The translations under genes were made by a program, and so were the position numbers. The notes beneath the pieces were generated by a model. That model did no database searches. It was not told the origin of the DNA and worked only from the letters and a program-made list of their open reading frames with translations. A stretch of 64,000 bases of DNA from Singulisphaera sp. GP187 (GTDB taxonomy: Bacteria > Planctomycetota > UBA1135 > UBA2386). This document shows, in pieces, positions 25,748 through 35,498 of this stretch. The stretch is taken from contig CAMBXM010000002.1 of assembly GCA_945871815.1 (NCBI GenBank), positions 1 to 64,000 on the forward strand. The letters run 5' to 3'. How positions within the stretch are numbered: the first letter of the stretch is position 1; every line of letters begins with the position of its first letter.

Positions 25748-26283
25748 CTACGTGGCGACGGGGATCGGCTTGCCGCAGGCTTTGCAGAACTTGGCGTCTG
25801 GCTCGTTCTCGGTCCTGCAGACCCCGCAGATCGGCGGCGCCGCGACCGGCTTGCCGCACTGATCGCAGAACGTGGCGCCCCACTCGTTGTGGTTGCCACA
25901 GTTGGCGCACGGCACGGTCGTGGGCGGGCCGTCGTCGCGCAGACCGCGGCCATCGCGCGCGCCGTCGACTGCAAACTCTCGCGGGTTTCCTTGGCGACAT
26001 AGTCGATGACATCGGCGGTGACCGGAGCGACCTCGCCGGCGACGTGCCGCGCCATCACTCCAAGGTAGCCGATCTTCAACAGATGAGTCCCGAAGCCCAG
26101 CAGCGGCACGCCGACGAACAGACACCAGAAGCGCCGTGGGCCGCCAAAGCTGTCGTGCTCGCTGAAGAAGTCGATCAACCCGACTGCGGTGAATACGGCG
26201 CCGCTGACCGCCAGCAGGAGTCCGAGCCCGCGCAGTCGTTCTCGACGGCGCTGCTGCCCGGCGTTGAGTTCGCGTCTTTGCAT
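25748..26283 (-). CDS. Membrane protein with C-terminal double zinc ribbon (one-base frameshift)
   Basis: From the ATG at 26281-26283 the frame encodes MQRRELNAGQQRRRERLRG, two membrane helices (LLLAVSGAVFTAVGLIDFF; FWCLFVGVPLLGFGTHLL) and VTADVIDYVAKETRESLQSTARAMAA. Near 25945 the sense switches frame and resumes as GLRDDGPPTTVPCANCGNH, followed by two Cys4 ribbons (CANCG...CDQCG and CGVCR...CKACG) and ends at 25748. Adding one base near 25945 restores a single 179-residue protein. Both halves have strong independent signal, so the break is a one-base deletion, real or from sequencing. Function is unknown; the ribbons may bind zinc in the cytoplasm. Confidence 0.65.
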
Positions 26284-26376
26284 GGGCGAGGAGTGTAGCA
26301 GCACGGTCGCGGATGCTCTGGTGCGCCGTACCACGATGCTCGTCCGCGCCTCCTGGCCTCGCTATGTTGGCGTTCG

Positions 26377-27906
26377 ATGTCGCTCTCGGATCCTCGCTCG
26401 TTCGCTGTGCGCGCTGCCGCAGCGTGCTCCTTGTTTGCCGTTGCGGTGGTGGCCGTGTTGGGTGCTTGTTCGATGGCCAACGATGGGGGCAAGCCGCTGC
26501 ATCGCTTCTTGCCGGCGACCTCGATGGACGACGTCAGCCTCGCCTACGCGTGGCTCGACGTCGCCGAGGAGGCCACGGCGCGGAACGTCGATCGCTACGC
26601 GGCGCGGCCGACAGTGATCTCGCGCACTTTGGCGATCTGGGCAACGGCGATGTTCGACGCGTGGGCTGCCTACGACGACACGGCCGTGGGCTCACGCTTT
26701 GGCGGCTCGCTGCGACGTCCGCTCGAGGAGCGCACGCTGCAGAACAAGCAGATCGCGATCAGTTACGCATCGCTGCGGGCGTTGAAATTCGTCTATCCCG
26801 AGTCCGAGCCATGGCTCGACGAGCAGATGCGCTCGCTGGGATACGACCCGCTGCTCGAGAACGAGGATGCCGCGACCGCAGTCGGCATCGGCATCCTCGC
26901 GGCCGACGCGGTGATCGAGCATCGCCGGCGGGACGGCAGCAACCAGTTCGGTGACGACCAGGGCGGCGATGGGACTCCGTACGGCGACACCAGCGCGTAT
27001 CAGCCGCAGAACCCAGCGGACCGCATCCTCGACCCCGATCGTTGGCAACCGATCGAGTTCACGCTGGACGACGGTCGAAAGGTCACGCCGGGGTTCCTCA
27101 CGCCACATTGGGGCAAGGTGACGCCGTTCGCGATCGAGCGTGGCGATCAGTTCCGGCCGCCGCCACCGCCGCGAACCACGACCGACGGCCCCCGGTTGCG
27201 CGCAGAGACAGCGCAGGTCCTGGCCTACAGCAATTCGCTCAGCAACGAGCAGAAGGCGATCGTCGAGTTCATGCGCGATGGCCCGCGGTCGACCGGCCAG
27301 AGCGGTCACTGGCTGCGTTTTGCGCAGGATGTATCGCGCCGCGACCACCACGACCTCGATCGCGACGTGAAGCTCTACTTCGTCATCGCCAACGTCGCCA
27401 TGGACGCGTTCATCTCGTGTTGGGAGACCAAGCGGGTCTACGACTCGTCGCGGCCGTGGACCTTGATCCGGCACTACTACAGAGGACAGACGATTCTCGG
27501 CTGGGCCGGGCCCGCGGGCGGCACGCGCACGATGAAGGCCGAAGACTGGCGGCCGTACTCGCCGGAGTCGTTCATCACACCGCCGTTCCCGGGCTACACC
27601 AGCGGCCATGCGACCGTCAGTGGCGCGTGTAGCAAGATGCTCGAACTGTTCACCGGCAGCGACTCGTACGGTTACGCCGAGCGCCGTCGACACTGTGAGC
27701 TGACGGAGTTGTCCGGTGGCGACTTCGTCACGCTCGACCTGCCGACCTTCAGTGCTACGGCCGAGATGGCAGCACGGTCGCGTGCGCTCGGCGGCTACCA
27801 CATCCCGATCGACAACGATGTCGGCCTGAAGGTCGGGCGTGACCTTGCGGCGTGGAGTTGGCCCAAGTACCAGAAGTACTTCGACGGCACGGCGACCGTG
27901 CGCTGA
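26377..27906 (+). CDS. Vanadium-dependent haloperoxidase/PAP2-family lipoprotein
   Basis: 509 residues with a lipoprotein leader ending VLGAC (Cys near 30). The fold is the vanadium haloperoxidase/PAP2 superfamily. The phosphate or vanadate pocket is visible as the first motif KRVYDSSRPW, the second PGYTSGHATVSG with its conserved His, and the third RSRALGGYHIPIDNDVG with Arg and the axial His. Members either oxidise halides with peroxide or hydrolyse phosphates, and the two cannot be told apart here. The lipoprotein leader places it outside the cytoplasmic membrane. It diverges from the zinc-ribbon gene by about 90 bases. Confidence 0.82.
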   Translation: MSLSDPRSFAVRAAAACSLFAVAVVAVLGACSMANDGGKPLHRFLPATSMDDVSLAYAWLDVAEEATARNVDRYAARPTVISRTLAIWATAMFDAWAAYDDTAVGSRFGGSLRRPLEERTLQNKQIAISYASLRALKFVYPESEPWLDEQMRSLGYDPLLENEDAATAVGIGILAADAVIEHRRRDGSNQFGDDQGGDGTPYGDTSAYQPQNPADRILDPDRWQPIEFTLDDGRKVTPGFLTPHWGKVTPFAIERGDQFRPPPPPRTTTDGPRLRAETAQVLAYSNSLSNEQKAIVEFMRDGPRSTGQSGHWLRFAQDVSRRDHHDLDRDVKLYFVIANVAMDAFISCWETKRVYDSSRPWTLIRHYYRGQTILGWAGPAGGTRTMKAEDWRPYSPESFITPPFPGYTSGHATVSGACSKMLELFTGSDSYGYAERRRHCELTELSGGDFVTLDLPTFSATAEMAARSRALGGYHIPIDNDVGLKVGRDLAAWSWPKYQKYFDGTATVR

Positions 27907-27976
27907 AGGGCTCCTGCGCGCTGCGGTGCTACGCTGCCGCGATTCCCTCGCACGGTCGCCGACGGATCCCACTCCA

Positions 27977-28951
27977 ATGTTCCAGAGCGCTGCTCTCCTC
28001 ACACTCGCACTCAGCCTTGCCGTGAGCTGCAGCGCACCGCCGCCTGCACGGGACACGGATGCAGATCGCGCTCTCGACCTCGCTACCTTCGCCGCGTTCG
28101 ACCCGGCGGAGTTTCCAGGCGCCGCTTCGTTGCTGACGGGCTCCGCACCGATCGACCCGGCGAGCGACTTTCGCGTCGGCGACGCAGTGCTGTTCGGGCT
28201 CGTGATCGACGACGGCGAACAACGTCGGTACCGCATGCTCCAGCTCGAGGTGGCGAGCCTGATGCCAGCGGCGATCCATCTCGACGTCGGGGATCGAACC
28301 ATGGTCGTCAAGCGGAACACTTCGACCTTGTCGTTCAAGGGCACGCGCAAGGCACAGCGGGACGGGCGCGAGGTGACGGAGCCGGTGGTCCGTGAGATCT
28401 CGGCCACACCCGTGCGGCTTCGACTCGGTCTCTACGATGCGGATGGGACGAAGCTGAGCGAGTCGACGGCCGTCCTGTTCGAAGAGCTGCTGACTTCCGG
28501 TCTGTTGCCGCTGTCGCAGTCCGAGGTCGATTTCGACAGCAGCATCGGCTCCACGTGCCTGCTCTTCACGCTCCAACAATTGGGGAAGGACGACTCGACT
28601 CTGCATTCCCTGCTGTTCTCGGTGGTGGATGCGCCTTCGATTCTCTCCGTCGTGATGAACCTGGGCGTCGAGGTCGTCATTTCGAGCCTGCTCGGATCGG
28701 AGGGCCCGACGCTTGCCGTAGGCGAACGCACCGTGCCTACGCGCGTGCTGCCGGTCCAGATCGAGGTCAACGGTGACTGCGCCCTCGTGGCCCACCTCGT
28801 CTGCTGTGAGAGTCAGCTGCCAGCCGCAATCGCCGGTGGAGTGCTCGGTGCGGTCGCGCGCCACCCGAGCGAGCCAGCGCGCATTGCCGTGCTGCGACTG
28901 CTGGCGATCAGGCGCGGCCCGGTCGAGGCGAGGACCGTCTACGAGAAGTGA
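27977..28951 (+). CDS. Unknown lipoprotein, 324 residues
   Basis: The ATG at 27977 gives a short leader with a lipobox-like LAVSC and a Pro/Ala linker. The rest is not recognised. It is largely beta-rich, for example YRMLQLEVASLMPAAIHLDVG and VRLRLGLYDADGTKLSES, with a more helical middle (LLFTLQQLGKDDSTLHSLLFSVVDAPSILSVVMNL). It follows the haloperoxidase gene by 70 bases on the same strand and may share its transcript. It is convergent with the trypsin-like lipoprotein gene, 11 bases away. Confidence 0.6.
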   Translation: MFQSAALLTLALSLAVSCSAPPPARDTDADRALDLATFAAFDPAEFPGAASLLTGSAPIDPASDFRVGDAVLFGLVIDDGEQRRYRMLQLEVASLMPAAIHLDVGDRTMVVKRNTSTLSFKGTRKAQRDGREVTEPVVREISATPVRLRLGLYDADGTKLSESTAVLFEELLTSGLLPLSQSEVDFDSSIGSTCLLFTLQQLGKDDSTLHSLLFSVVDAPSILSVVMNLGVEVVISSLLGSEGPTLAVGERTVPTRVLPVQIEVNGDCALVAHLVCCESQLPAAIAGGVLGAVARHPSEPARIAVLRLLAIRRGPVEARTVYEK

Positions 28952-28962
28952 CGAAGCGCGAC

Positions 28963-30498
28963 TCAGCGCCCGGTGATCTTTGCCACCAGCCAACCGAGTC
29001 CGCGCAGCATGGCGCCGAGGGCGCCGAGCAACAGGCCGCACAGCCCGATCTTCGACCAAAGCGACATGTCCAGGAAGGTCGTACGCAGAGGCGGCCACCA
29101 ACGCATTGCCGTGGCGGTCCAGGGCGTCGTGTCCCTGCCTTCCTCGATCGCCCGCGTGCACTGCTCCATCATCGCGGTTGCCTGGGAGCCACGGTTGTGC
29201 GGCAGCAGGATGCCGCCGCGTTGGTAGCGATCGACGATCGTGAACGCGTCGAGGGCGGACTCGTAATGGGCCGCGGCGAAGTAGCGAAAGCCGTCGTACC
29301 ACTGCTCGGTGGCAGGATTGCGTGAAGCCACTACGTCGACGCTCGCCATCAGCTCCTTGCCGATGCCGATCGGCACGGCAAGCGTCTGCGCCGCCGCGTC
29401 GTTGTTGCCGGCGACGTTGATGGCGACGACGTCGCCGTTGCCGTCGATGACGGGGCCGCCGCTATCGCCATGGTTGATGTTGGCGGTCATGTGGAACGCC
29501 TCCCAACCGGCGGTGGTCGGCAGTCGCTGGTCGAGGATCCCGTCGTGCGCGATGACGCGAAAGCGCGCCGCCTCGCTGTCGACGCCAGGGATCACTGCCG
29601 CGGCCGGAAAGCCCATGGCGTGCACAGCCGTGCCTGACATCACGTGGTCCGAGTCGCCGAGCGGCAGGCTGATCAGCTTGGACGCCAGCGATGGCGCCCG
29701 CAGCAGCGCCACGTCCTTGCCGGGGTAGACCTCGCCGCAGGCGATGACTTCGCATGGGATCGTGTCCGCCTTCCATTCCGCTTCGACCGCACGCGGCAGG
29801 ATGCCGGGCCGCTGCGTCGACAGCCAGCCCGGGCGCAGCCGCGTGGTCAAGCGGGCTTCGGCCAGACGGTTGCCCAAGAAGGAGTAGCGCTCACAGAGCC
29901 ACGGCACGAACTGCTCGGACAGGCTTGCCGTTGCAGCTTCATCCGGCCCTTGGCCAAGTTCCTCTGCCAGAGCCTGGACGATGGCGGCAACGTCGTTGTC
30001 GATGCAGGCCGCGATCAGGTTGGGGTTGTGCAGCGCCGACGCGTCGAGCGGCGCGATCACATGGGCATTGGTCATGAGCGTGCCGCGGTCATCGATCGAA
30101 AACGCCGTTCCGGTGGCGCATGGAAGGTCCTCGACAACGAGCGTGCGGCGCGCCTCGCTGGCCTCGATCCAGCGATCCGGTTCGCTGGCGACCCGGCCCC
30201 AGCAAAATGCCGCGAATGGCACGGCTACTTCGACGGCACCGCTGGCGCGTGCCACCTCGAACTCCGTCTTCAGCAGCGGCTCCTGGTCCTCGTTGAGGCG
30301 CAGCGAAACGGCAGCAGGGGCCGACAGAGTAAAGGTGTAGGCCGACACAACCTGAAGCACCGATGGTTGGGCGCGGGTGACGACCAACTCCCGTGGCAAC
30401 GGAGTTTGGGGCGGCCCACCGCAGCCGGCGAGCCACAGCGTCGCCATCAGCATCGAGATCGCGGCGCCGGGCTTTCGCCTCGTGGTGCAAAGGAGCAT
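28963..30498 (-). CDS. Trypsin-like serine protease lipoprotein with C-terminal membrane helix
   Basis: 511 residues from the ATG at 30496-30498; later ATGs in the leader are possible. The leader ends TLWLAGCGG, a lipobox. The chymotrypsin fold shows His in LMTNAHVIA (about 145), Asp in GKDVALLRAP and Ser in NINHGDSGGPVIDG, a complete triad. The insert between His and Asp is long (about 130 residues, helical). After the protease come TPR-like helices (YFAAAHYESALDAF) and one C-terminal membrane helix (IGLCGLLLGALGAML). The combination of lipid anchor and C-terminal helix suggests both ends at membranes. Targets are unknown. Confidence 0.8.
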   Translation of the reverse strand: MLLCTTRRKPGAAISMLMATLWLAGCGGPPQTPLPRELVVTRAQPSVLQVVSAYTFTLSAPAAVSLRLNEDQEPLLKTEFEVARASGAVEVAVPFAAFCWGRVASEPDRWIEASEARRTLVVEDLPCATGTAFSIDDRGTLMTNAHVIAPLDASALHNPNLIAACIDNDVAAIVQALAEELGQGPDEAATASLSEQFVPWLCERYSFLGNRLAEARLTTRLRPGWLSTQRPGILPRAVEAEWKADTIPCEVIACGEVYPGKDVALLRAPSLASKLISLPLGDSDHVMSGTAVHAMGFPAAAVIPGVDSEAARFRVIAHDGILDQRLPTTAGWEAFHMTANINHGDSGGPVIDGNGDVVAINVAGNNDAAAQTLAVPIGIGKELMASVDVVASRNPATEQWYDGFRYFAAAHYESALDAFTIVDRYQRGGILLPHNRGSQATAMMEQCTRAIEEGRDTTPWTATAMRWWPPLRTTFLDMSLWSKIGLCGLLLGALGAMLRGLGWLVAKITGR

Positions 30499-30879
30499 GG
30501 GCCGCGGATGTTGGCGGTCGCCTTGCCGCTGGTCAAACGACACTCCGAACCGGAGGGCAGCCTGCCAAGGTGCGAGCGAGCGCCGCGGTGTCTGGCCGTC
30601 GCGCCGCGCTGCATCCAGCCTCGCGGTCCGTGGAAGGGCTCAGCTTGCTTGCGCACTTGCAGCCCGGGCCGATCCCGGCGTGGTTCGAAGCCCGTCGGAT
30701 CCCAAGATCGGGTGGTGGAGCTCCCAGGCCACGACGCGGCTGCCAGGCGCTCGGCGACGGCGCCGTTCTGTTTCAGGCTGCTAAAGCTGGGCGAGCCGGG
30801 TCTCCGACATCGAGATGCACCGTTTGTCTCGTCCCCCTGGAGTTGTTGGGGCGGACCCAATCACACCACCAAAACACAC
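30499..30879. other. Intergenic region between divergent protease and chemoreceptor genes
   Basis: 381 bases. It must hold leftward and rightward promoters, but no clear promoter boxes were recognised. A GGTTCGAAGCCC run near 30690 looks like a tRNA T-loop but lacks a pairing stem and a matching acceptor, so no tRNA is called. No coding frame of plausible composition was found. Confidence 0.35.
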
Positions 30880-32912
30880 GTGCTCTCCTCCCGGTCCATT
30901 CGTGCGAAGCTGCTCTTCGCGTTCGTCGGCGTAGCGCTGCTGTGCGCAGCGGTCGGCACGTTTGCCTATTCAGGGTTCAATGCGCTGAGTGGCGGCATGA
31001 AGACCATCTATGACGATCGCGTCGTGCCGATGGCGCAGATCCGCGAGATTGCCGATGGCTATCACGAGGAGATTCTCGCCGCCGCCCAGGAGCTGCGCGC
31101 GGGCCGCATTCAGCCTGAGGAAGCCCTCGTTCACATCCGTACGGGCAGGGCACTCATCGAAACCAACTGGAACGCCTACATCATCACCTACCTCACGCCG
31201 GAGGAGTCAAAGCTCGTCGAGCAGACAACTGCCGCGCGCAAGGTGGCGGATCAGACTGTGGCCGAACTCGAGGCTGCGGTCGCGGCCAAGGATGTGGCCA
31301 AGGTGACCGAGTTGGTCGACGGCAAGATGCTGGACGTGCTGACGCCGATCCACGAACTCACCGACGAGCTCAGCAACCTGCAGGTGCGCGTCGCCGACGA
31401 AGAGGTGCAGAAGGGCAAGGCCGTGGCAAGTTCGCGGATCCTCTGGATGGTGATCATCACGCTGACCGCAATGGTCACGGCCCTGAGCCTCGGCCTCTTG
31501 CTGTCGCGCTTGATCGTCACGCCGCTCAATGCCGTCCGCGACGCCGCACGCCGCATCGCGGTCGGCGATGTGGACCAGGACATCACGCACCACTCGGGCG
31601 ACGAACTCGGCCAACTGGCGGACGCGGCGCGCGACATGGTCGCCTACAACAAGGCCGTCGCCGCTTCGGTCCAGCTCGTCGGCGCCGGTGACTTGTCGCA
31701 ACCGTTCACGCAGCGCTCGCCGCAAGACCTCGTCGGCCGCAGCATCAATGAGGTGCGCGAGCGGCTCAACGCGATCATCCAGGCGACCGCCACCTTGGTG
31801 AAGTCGGCTTCGAACGGCGACCTCAAGGCCCGCGGCGACGAGAAGGCCTATTCGGGCGCGTTCCGCAGCCTGATCGCCGAAGTCAACGGTCTCGTCGACG
31901 CCGTGGCGACTCCGATGGCGGAGGCCAACACCGCGTTGACCAGCCTCGCCGGCCGCGACCTGACCATCCGCATGAATGGTGCCTACCGCGGCGACTTTGC
32001 GACCATGCAGAAGTCGTTCAACTCGGCCGCTGCGGCGCTCGAGGAAACGCTGACCGAGGTCAAGAATGCGGCCGAACAGGTGGCTGCGGCTGCGAGCGAG
32101 ATTCAGCAGACGAGTCAGCACTCGCCACTGGCGCGAGCGAGCAAGCCAGCGCTCTCGAGCAGGTCTCGGCGAGCTTGCAGGAGTCGGTCGCTGGCGCCAA
32201 GCGTTCTGCGGTCAACACCAACGAAGCGACGGCCCTCGCCGGCGACGCGCAGGGCTCCGTTCGCGGCGGAACCGATGGCATGACCAAGCTGTCGAGCGCG
32301 ATGGAACGCATCAAGTCGTCGACCGACCAGACGGCACGCATCCTGCGCACGATCGACGAGATTGCGTTCCAGACCAACCTGCTGGCACTCAATGCCGCCG
32401 TCGAGGCTGCGCGCGCCGGGGATGCCGGCCGCGGCTTTGCGGTCGTCGCCGACGAGGTGCGAAACCTGGCGATTCGTTCGGCGGACGCTGCCAAGCAGAC
32501 GTCGGCGCTGATCGAGCAGTCGCTCACGAGTGCTGAAGAGGGAGTGTCCCTGAATGGCAGTGTCGTGCACACGTTCAGCGACATCGATGGCAAGGTGAAG
32601 CGCGTCGGCAGCGTGGTGACCGAGCTCGCGCAGGCCGCCGAAGGCCAGGCGCGCGGCGCGCAGCAGATCGGCATCGGCGTCGAGGAGGTCAGCAAGGTGA
32701 CGCAGCAGAACGCAGCTGCCGCCGAAGAGGCCGCCGCTGCTGCGCAAGAGCTGTCGTCGCAGGCGCAGGCGCTCCAAGGCCTCGTTGGGCAGTTCCAGCT
32801 GGGTGTCGGCCAGACCAGCGTGAAGCAGACGCGCAACAACTACCGCATGTCGGCAAGGCAGGCGGACCTCGCGGCCGTCGGCAACAGCGACGACGATTCG
32901 ATGCGGTTCTGA
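30880..32912 (+). CDS. Methyl-accepting chemotaxis protein (one-base frameshift)
   Basis: Starts at a GTG at 30880 just before [20 protein letters not shown] (first membrane helix), followed by a periplasmic four-helix-bundle domain, a second helix (about 187-208), HAMP-like segments and a signalling hairpin whose tip reads [21 protein letters not shown]. The frame breaks at about 32118: IQQTSQ ends in one frame and [16 protein letters not shown] continues in the next. One missing G accounts for it and would restore 677 residues. No CheW-binding pentapeptide for CheR is seen at the C-terminus, and no che genes lie nearby. The ligand is unknown. Real loss of function and a sequence error are both possible. 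Confidence 0.8.
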
Positions 32913-33473
32913 TCAGGGCCCGTTGCCGGGCTCTGTCGCCGCGACAAGGTCTAGCGGCAACGGCAGTGTCTTGGTCTCCTCAGACCACGCGATCGACGCG
33001 ATGCGCCAGCCCTTGGCGGTGAGGACGAACTGGAAGCTGTTGACGCCGCGGGCGAACGGTACGGCTCCGGCCGTTTCACGCGCTGTGTAGCTGCTGAAGG
33101 CGTGGCCGACGCCGCCGAAAGTCTCGATGCGCGTGACCATCGGTGCTTCGACGAAGCCGCGCTGTTCACTGTTAGCGGTGCCCATGGCCACGAACTCCTC
33201 GACCGAGAAGGTGCTGGCGCCATAGCGGCCGGTTGGCAGTTGCATCGACACCAACATCCGTCCGCCGTCGACGAAATGGCCGCGCAGGCGGTCCCAGTCG
33301 CGGGCTTGTCCCTTGGCTCCCGAGACGATGGCATAGACATCCGTGGTGATGCGGAGGATCGCGTCGCGGTCGGCGTCTGCGACCGCAGCGGCGGGGCTGG
33401 GCGACTTGGAAGGGGCTGCGCAGGCGGCCAGGGCGAGCGACGTTGCGAAGGCGATCGTTCTCATGGCGCGCAT
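32913..33473 (-). CDS. NTF2/SnoaL-like lipoprotein
   Basis: 186 residues with a lipoprotein leader (MRTIAFATSLALAAC); ATG at 33464 is an equally good start. The mature protein is a single NTF2-like cone: helices DADRDAILRITTDVYAI and WDRLRGHFVDGGRMLVSM, then strands FSVEEFVAM, VTRIETFGGVGHAFSSY and FQFVLTAKGWRIASIAW. Such proteins are isomerase-like or ligand-binding; no catalytic residues can be assigned. Its stop codon directly abuts that of the chemoreceptor gene (TGATCA at 32910-32915), so the two genes are convergent with no spacer. Confidence 0.75.
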   Translation of the reverse strand: MRAMRTIAFATSLALAACAAPSKSPSPAAAVADADRDAILRITTDVYAIVSGAKGQARDWDRLRGHFVDGGRMLVSMQLPTGRYGASTFSVEEFVAMGTANSEQRGFVEAPMVTRIETFGGVGHAFSSYTARETAGAVPFARGVNSFQFVLTAKGWRIASIAWSEETKTLPLPLDLVAATEPGNGP

Positions 33474-33528
33474 GCCATGCGATCGTGCGCGCCGAGTCCA
33501 CTGCAGCCTGGGTCCGATCGCTGGCGAC

Positions 33529-35352
33529 TCAGCGTTCGTTGGCAGCTCGCCACGCCGCGATGGACTGCTGCAAGTGTGCGCGCGCCGGTCCGGCGAGGCC
33601 GAAGCCTTGCAGGCCGACCGGACCGTCGAACTCGATGGCGTCGAGGGTCGTCAGCAGCGAGCGCAGGTCGAAGTCACCGTCGCCGAGCGGGCGGATCAAG
33701 GTGCTCCAGTCCGTGCCCTGAAGATCGCAGCCGTTCACGGTCACGGCCATCAAGTGCGGCGCGAGCGTTCGCAGCAAGGGCGCGGGGTCGACCGCGTCGG
33801 TCGCCCGCAGGAAGTGGCAGAGGTTGAAACATAGGCCGAGGCGCGGGTCGCGCTGGCACAGGCGGAGCGCATGCTCGTGGGTGGCGAGCCACGAACCATG
33901 GTGGGGGTAGATCGCCACTTCGACGCCGGTCGCTGCGGCCTCGGCGAGCACGATCGCGAGCAGGCGCGAGGCGGCGGCATCGCCGCTGCTGTCGCCGGTG
34001 GCCAGCCCTTTGTGCTCCAGAGTTAGCCATAGGCAACCGGGCCCGCCGACCAAGGCCGCCATGGCTTCGCGGACGGGCGCGATCGCTGTGGCGTTGGTGT
34101 CGCCGTCGAGAGTCGCGACGTCGACGACGGCGTTGGCGGAGAGGAGATCGCCGTTGCGCACTTCGCACGCCCGGCGCATTGCGGCTAGGTCCTTCAGGTC
34201 CCAGGCCACGCCGTCGAAGCCCAGTTCGCGCACCATTGCGGCCTGTGCTTCGACGTCGCCGCCACCGGTCGCAGTCTGCATGGCGACGAAGGCCCTTGTC
34301 GCGCCGTGCTCGCGCACGAACTGCGTGTGCGGCTGCACCGCCTCCACCAGGTAGCGCCCGTCGCTGTCGCGGCGCACCACGACCTCGTCGACATCGGTCC
34401 CGATCGGCGTGTCGGCGGGCGTGGACAGCGCCGCGACGATTCGACCACGGGTGCCGGCGGCGAGCTCGATGCGCACGTTGTGGGGCCATCGCGGCACGCT
34501 TTGGATTTCGACGATCGGCGCCAAGAACGGCAGCACGAACCGTTCGTCATCGCCGCGCGCGGCCGCGACAAAGGCGCGCACGAACTCGCGGGCCTCGAGG
34601 CGCGCATCGGCGATCTGGTCCCCGGTGCGCGCGGCGGCGACGAAGGCCATTGCATGCTGCCACGGCAGCGAGTCGGTCTGGCTGTGTAGCGAGAACCCGT
34701 GCGTCGCCATCTCGCGCACCACTTGCGCCTTGGTCATCGTGTGCTCGGGCTTGATCGGCACGGCGCCGTCTTCCTGCCGGAACTCGACGAGCACGCAGCG
34801 ACCGTTGGGCTTGAGCGCACGCCGCACGTGGTCCATCACCCGCACGGGGTGGCTGAGTTCGTGGTAGACGTCGACCATCAGCACGAGGTCGCACGACTCC
34901 GGTGCGAGCTTCGGGTCGTCGATCGTGCATTCGACGCGACGGATGTTGGCGAGGTCGTCCTTCTGGGCGCGCATCGCCAGCAGCTGCAACATCTCTGGCT
35001 GGAGGTCGACGGCCAGGACTGTGCCGGTGGGCCCAGTTGCGCGGGCGAGAGGGATCGTGTGGTAGCCGTTGCCGCAGCCAAGATCGCAGACACTCTGGCC
35101 GGGCGTCACGGCGAGCCAGCGATGCAGCGCCCGCCCGTTCTCTTCGTCTTCGCGGGTCTCGCGCAGCAGCCACGGCGCGCCGGCGAAGTGCATGGTTGCT
35201 GCCACCTCGCGGCCAAGAAAGTGCGTGCGGCCTTGCGCGCTGGACTCCGGGTCCTGGGCGGGGAGGGCCGGCAGCAGCGCCAGCATCGTGCTGAAGGCAG
35301 AAGCTAGCCAGCCGGAGAACGAGCTCGAATCGACGAACGGAAGCGTGTGCAT
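33529..35352 (-). CDS. Secreted fusion: SAM methyltransferase plus sugar-phosphate isomerase-like TIM barrel
   Basis: 607 residues from the ATG at 35350-35352, which gives a leader with a hydrophobic core and cleavage-type end (LALLPALPAQDP). Residues about 42-250 match the planctomycete exported methyltransferase family: HFLGREVAATMHFAGAPWLLR, motif I SVCDLGCGNGYHTIPLA at 88-101 and VLMVDVYHELSHP. Residues about 370-605 are a xylose-isomerase/AP-endonuclease-2-type barrel: DGVAWDLKDLAAMRRACE, LWLTLEHKG, VEVAIYPHHGSWLATHEHAL, LGLCFNLCHFLRATD and MAVTVNGCDL, with metal-ligand His/Glu positions. How SAM would reach an exported enzyme is unclear. It diverges from the LanC-like gene by 146 bases. 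Confidence 0.75.
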   Translation of the reverse strand: MHTLPFVDSSSFSGWLASAFSTMLALLPALPAQDPESSAQGRTHFLGREVAATMHFAGAPWLLRETREDEENGRALHRWLAVTPGQSVCDLGCGNGYHTIPLARATGPTGTVLAVDLQPEMLQLLAMRAQKDDLANIRRVECTIDDPKLAPESCDLVLMVDVYHELSHPVRVMDHVRRALKPNGRCVLVEFRQEDGAVPIKPEHTMTKAQVVREMATHGFSLHSQTDSLPWQHAMAFVAAARTGDQIADARLEAREFVRAFVAAARGDDERFVLPFLAPIVEIQSVPRWPHNVRIELAAGTRGRIVAALSTPADTPIGTDVDEVVVRRDSDGRYLVEAVQPHTQFVREHGATRAFVAMQTATGGGDVEAQAAMVRELGFDGVAWDLKDLAAMRRACEVRNGDLLSANAVVDVATLDGDTNATAIAPVREAMAALVGGPGCLWLTLEHKGLATGDSSGDAAASRLLAIVLAEAAATGVEVAIYPHHGSWLATHEHALRLCQRDPRLGLCFNLCHFLRATDAVDPAPLLRTLAPHLMAVTVNGCDLQGTDWSTLIRPLGDGDFDLRSLLTTLDAIEFDGPVGLQGFGLAGPARAHLQQSIAAWRAANER

Positions 35353-35498
35353 GGGACGTTGGTCCTCCGGGCTGATCAGGGTAACGCGAGCTGTGCGGGA
35401 TCGCAGGATGCCCTGGAACGATTGCCGAAACACGCAGGCCTTCGCCTTGGCTGCCGTAGTCAGTTCGCGTCGGCGTATCATGCGCCGCCATCTATCTC

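Noticed and set aside
30660-30740. A tRNA suggested by GGTTCGAAGCCC
   Set aside because: The flanks do not form a T-stem and no acceptor or anticodon arm can be folded around it.
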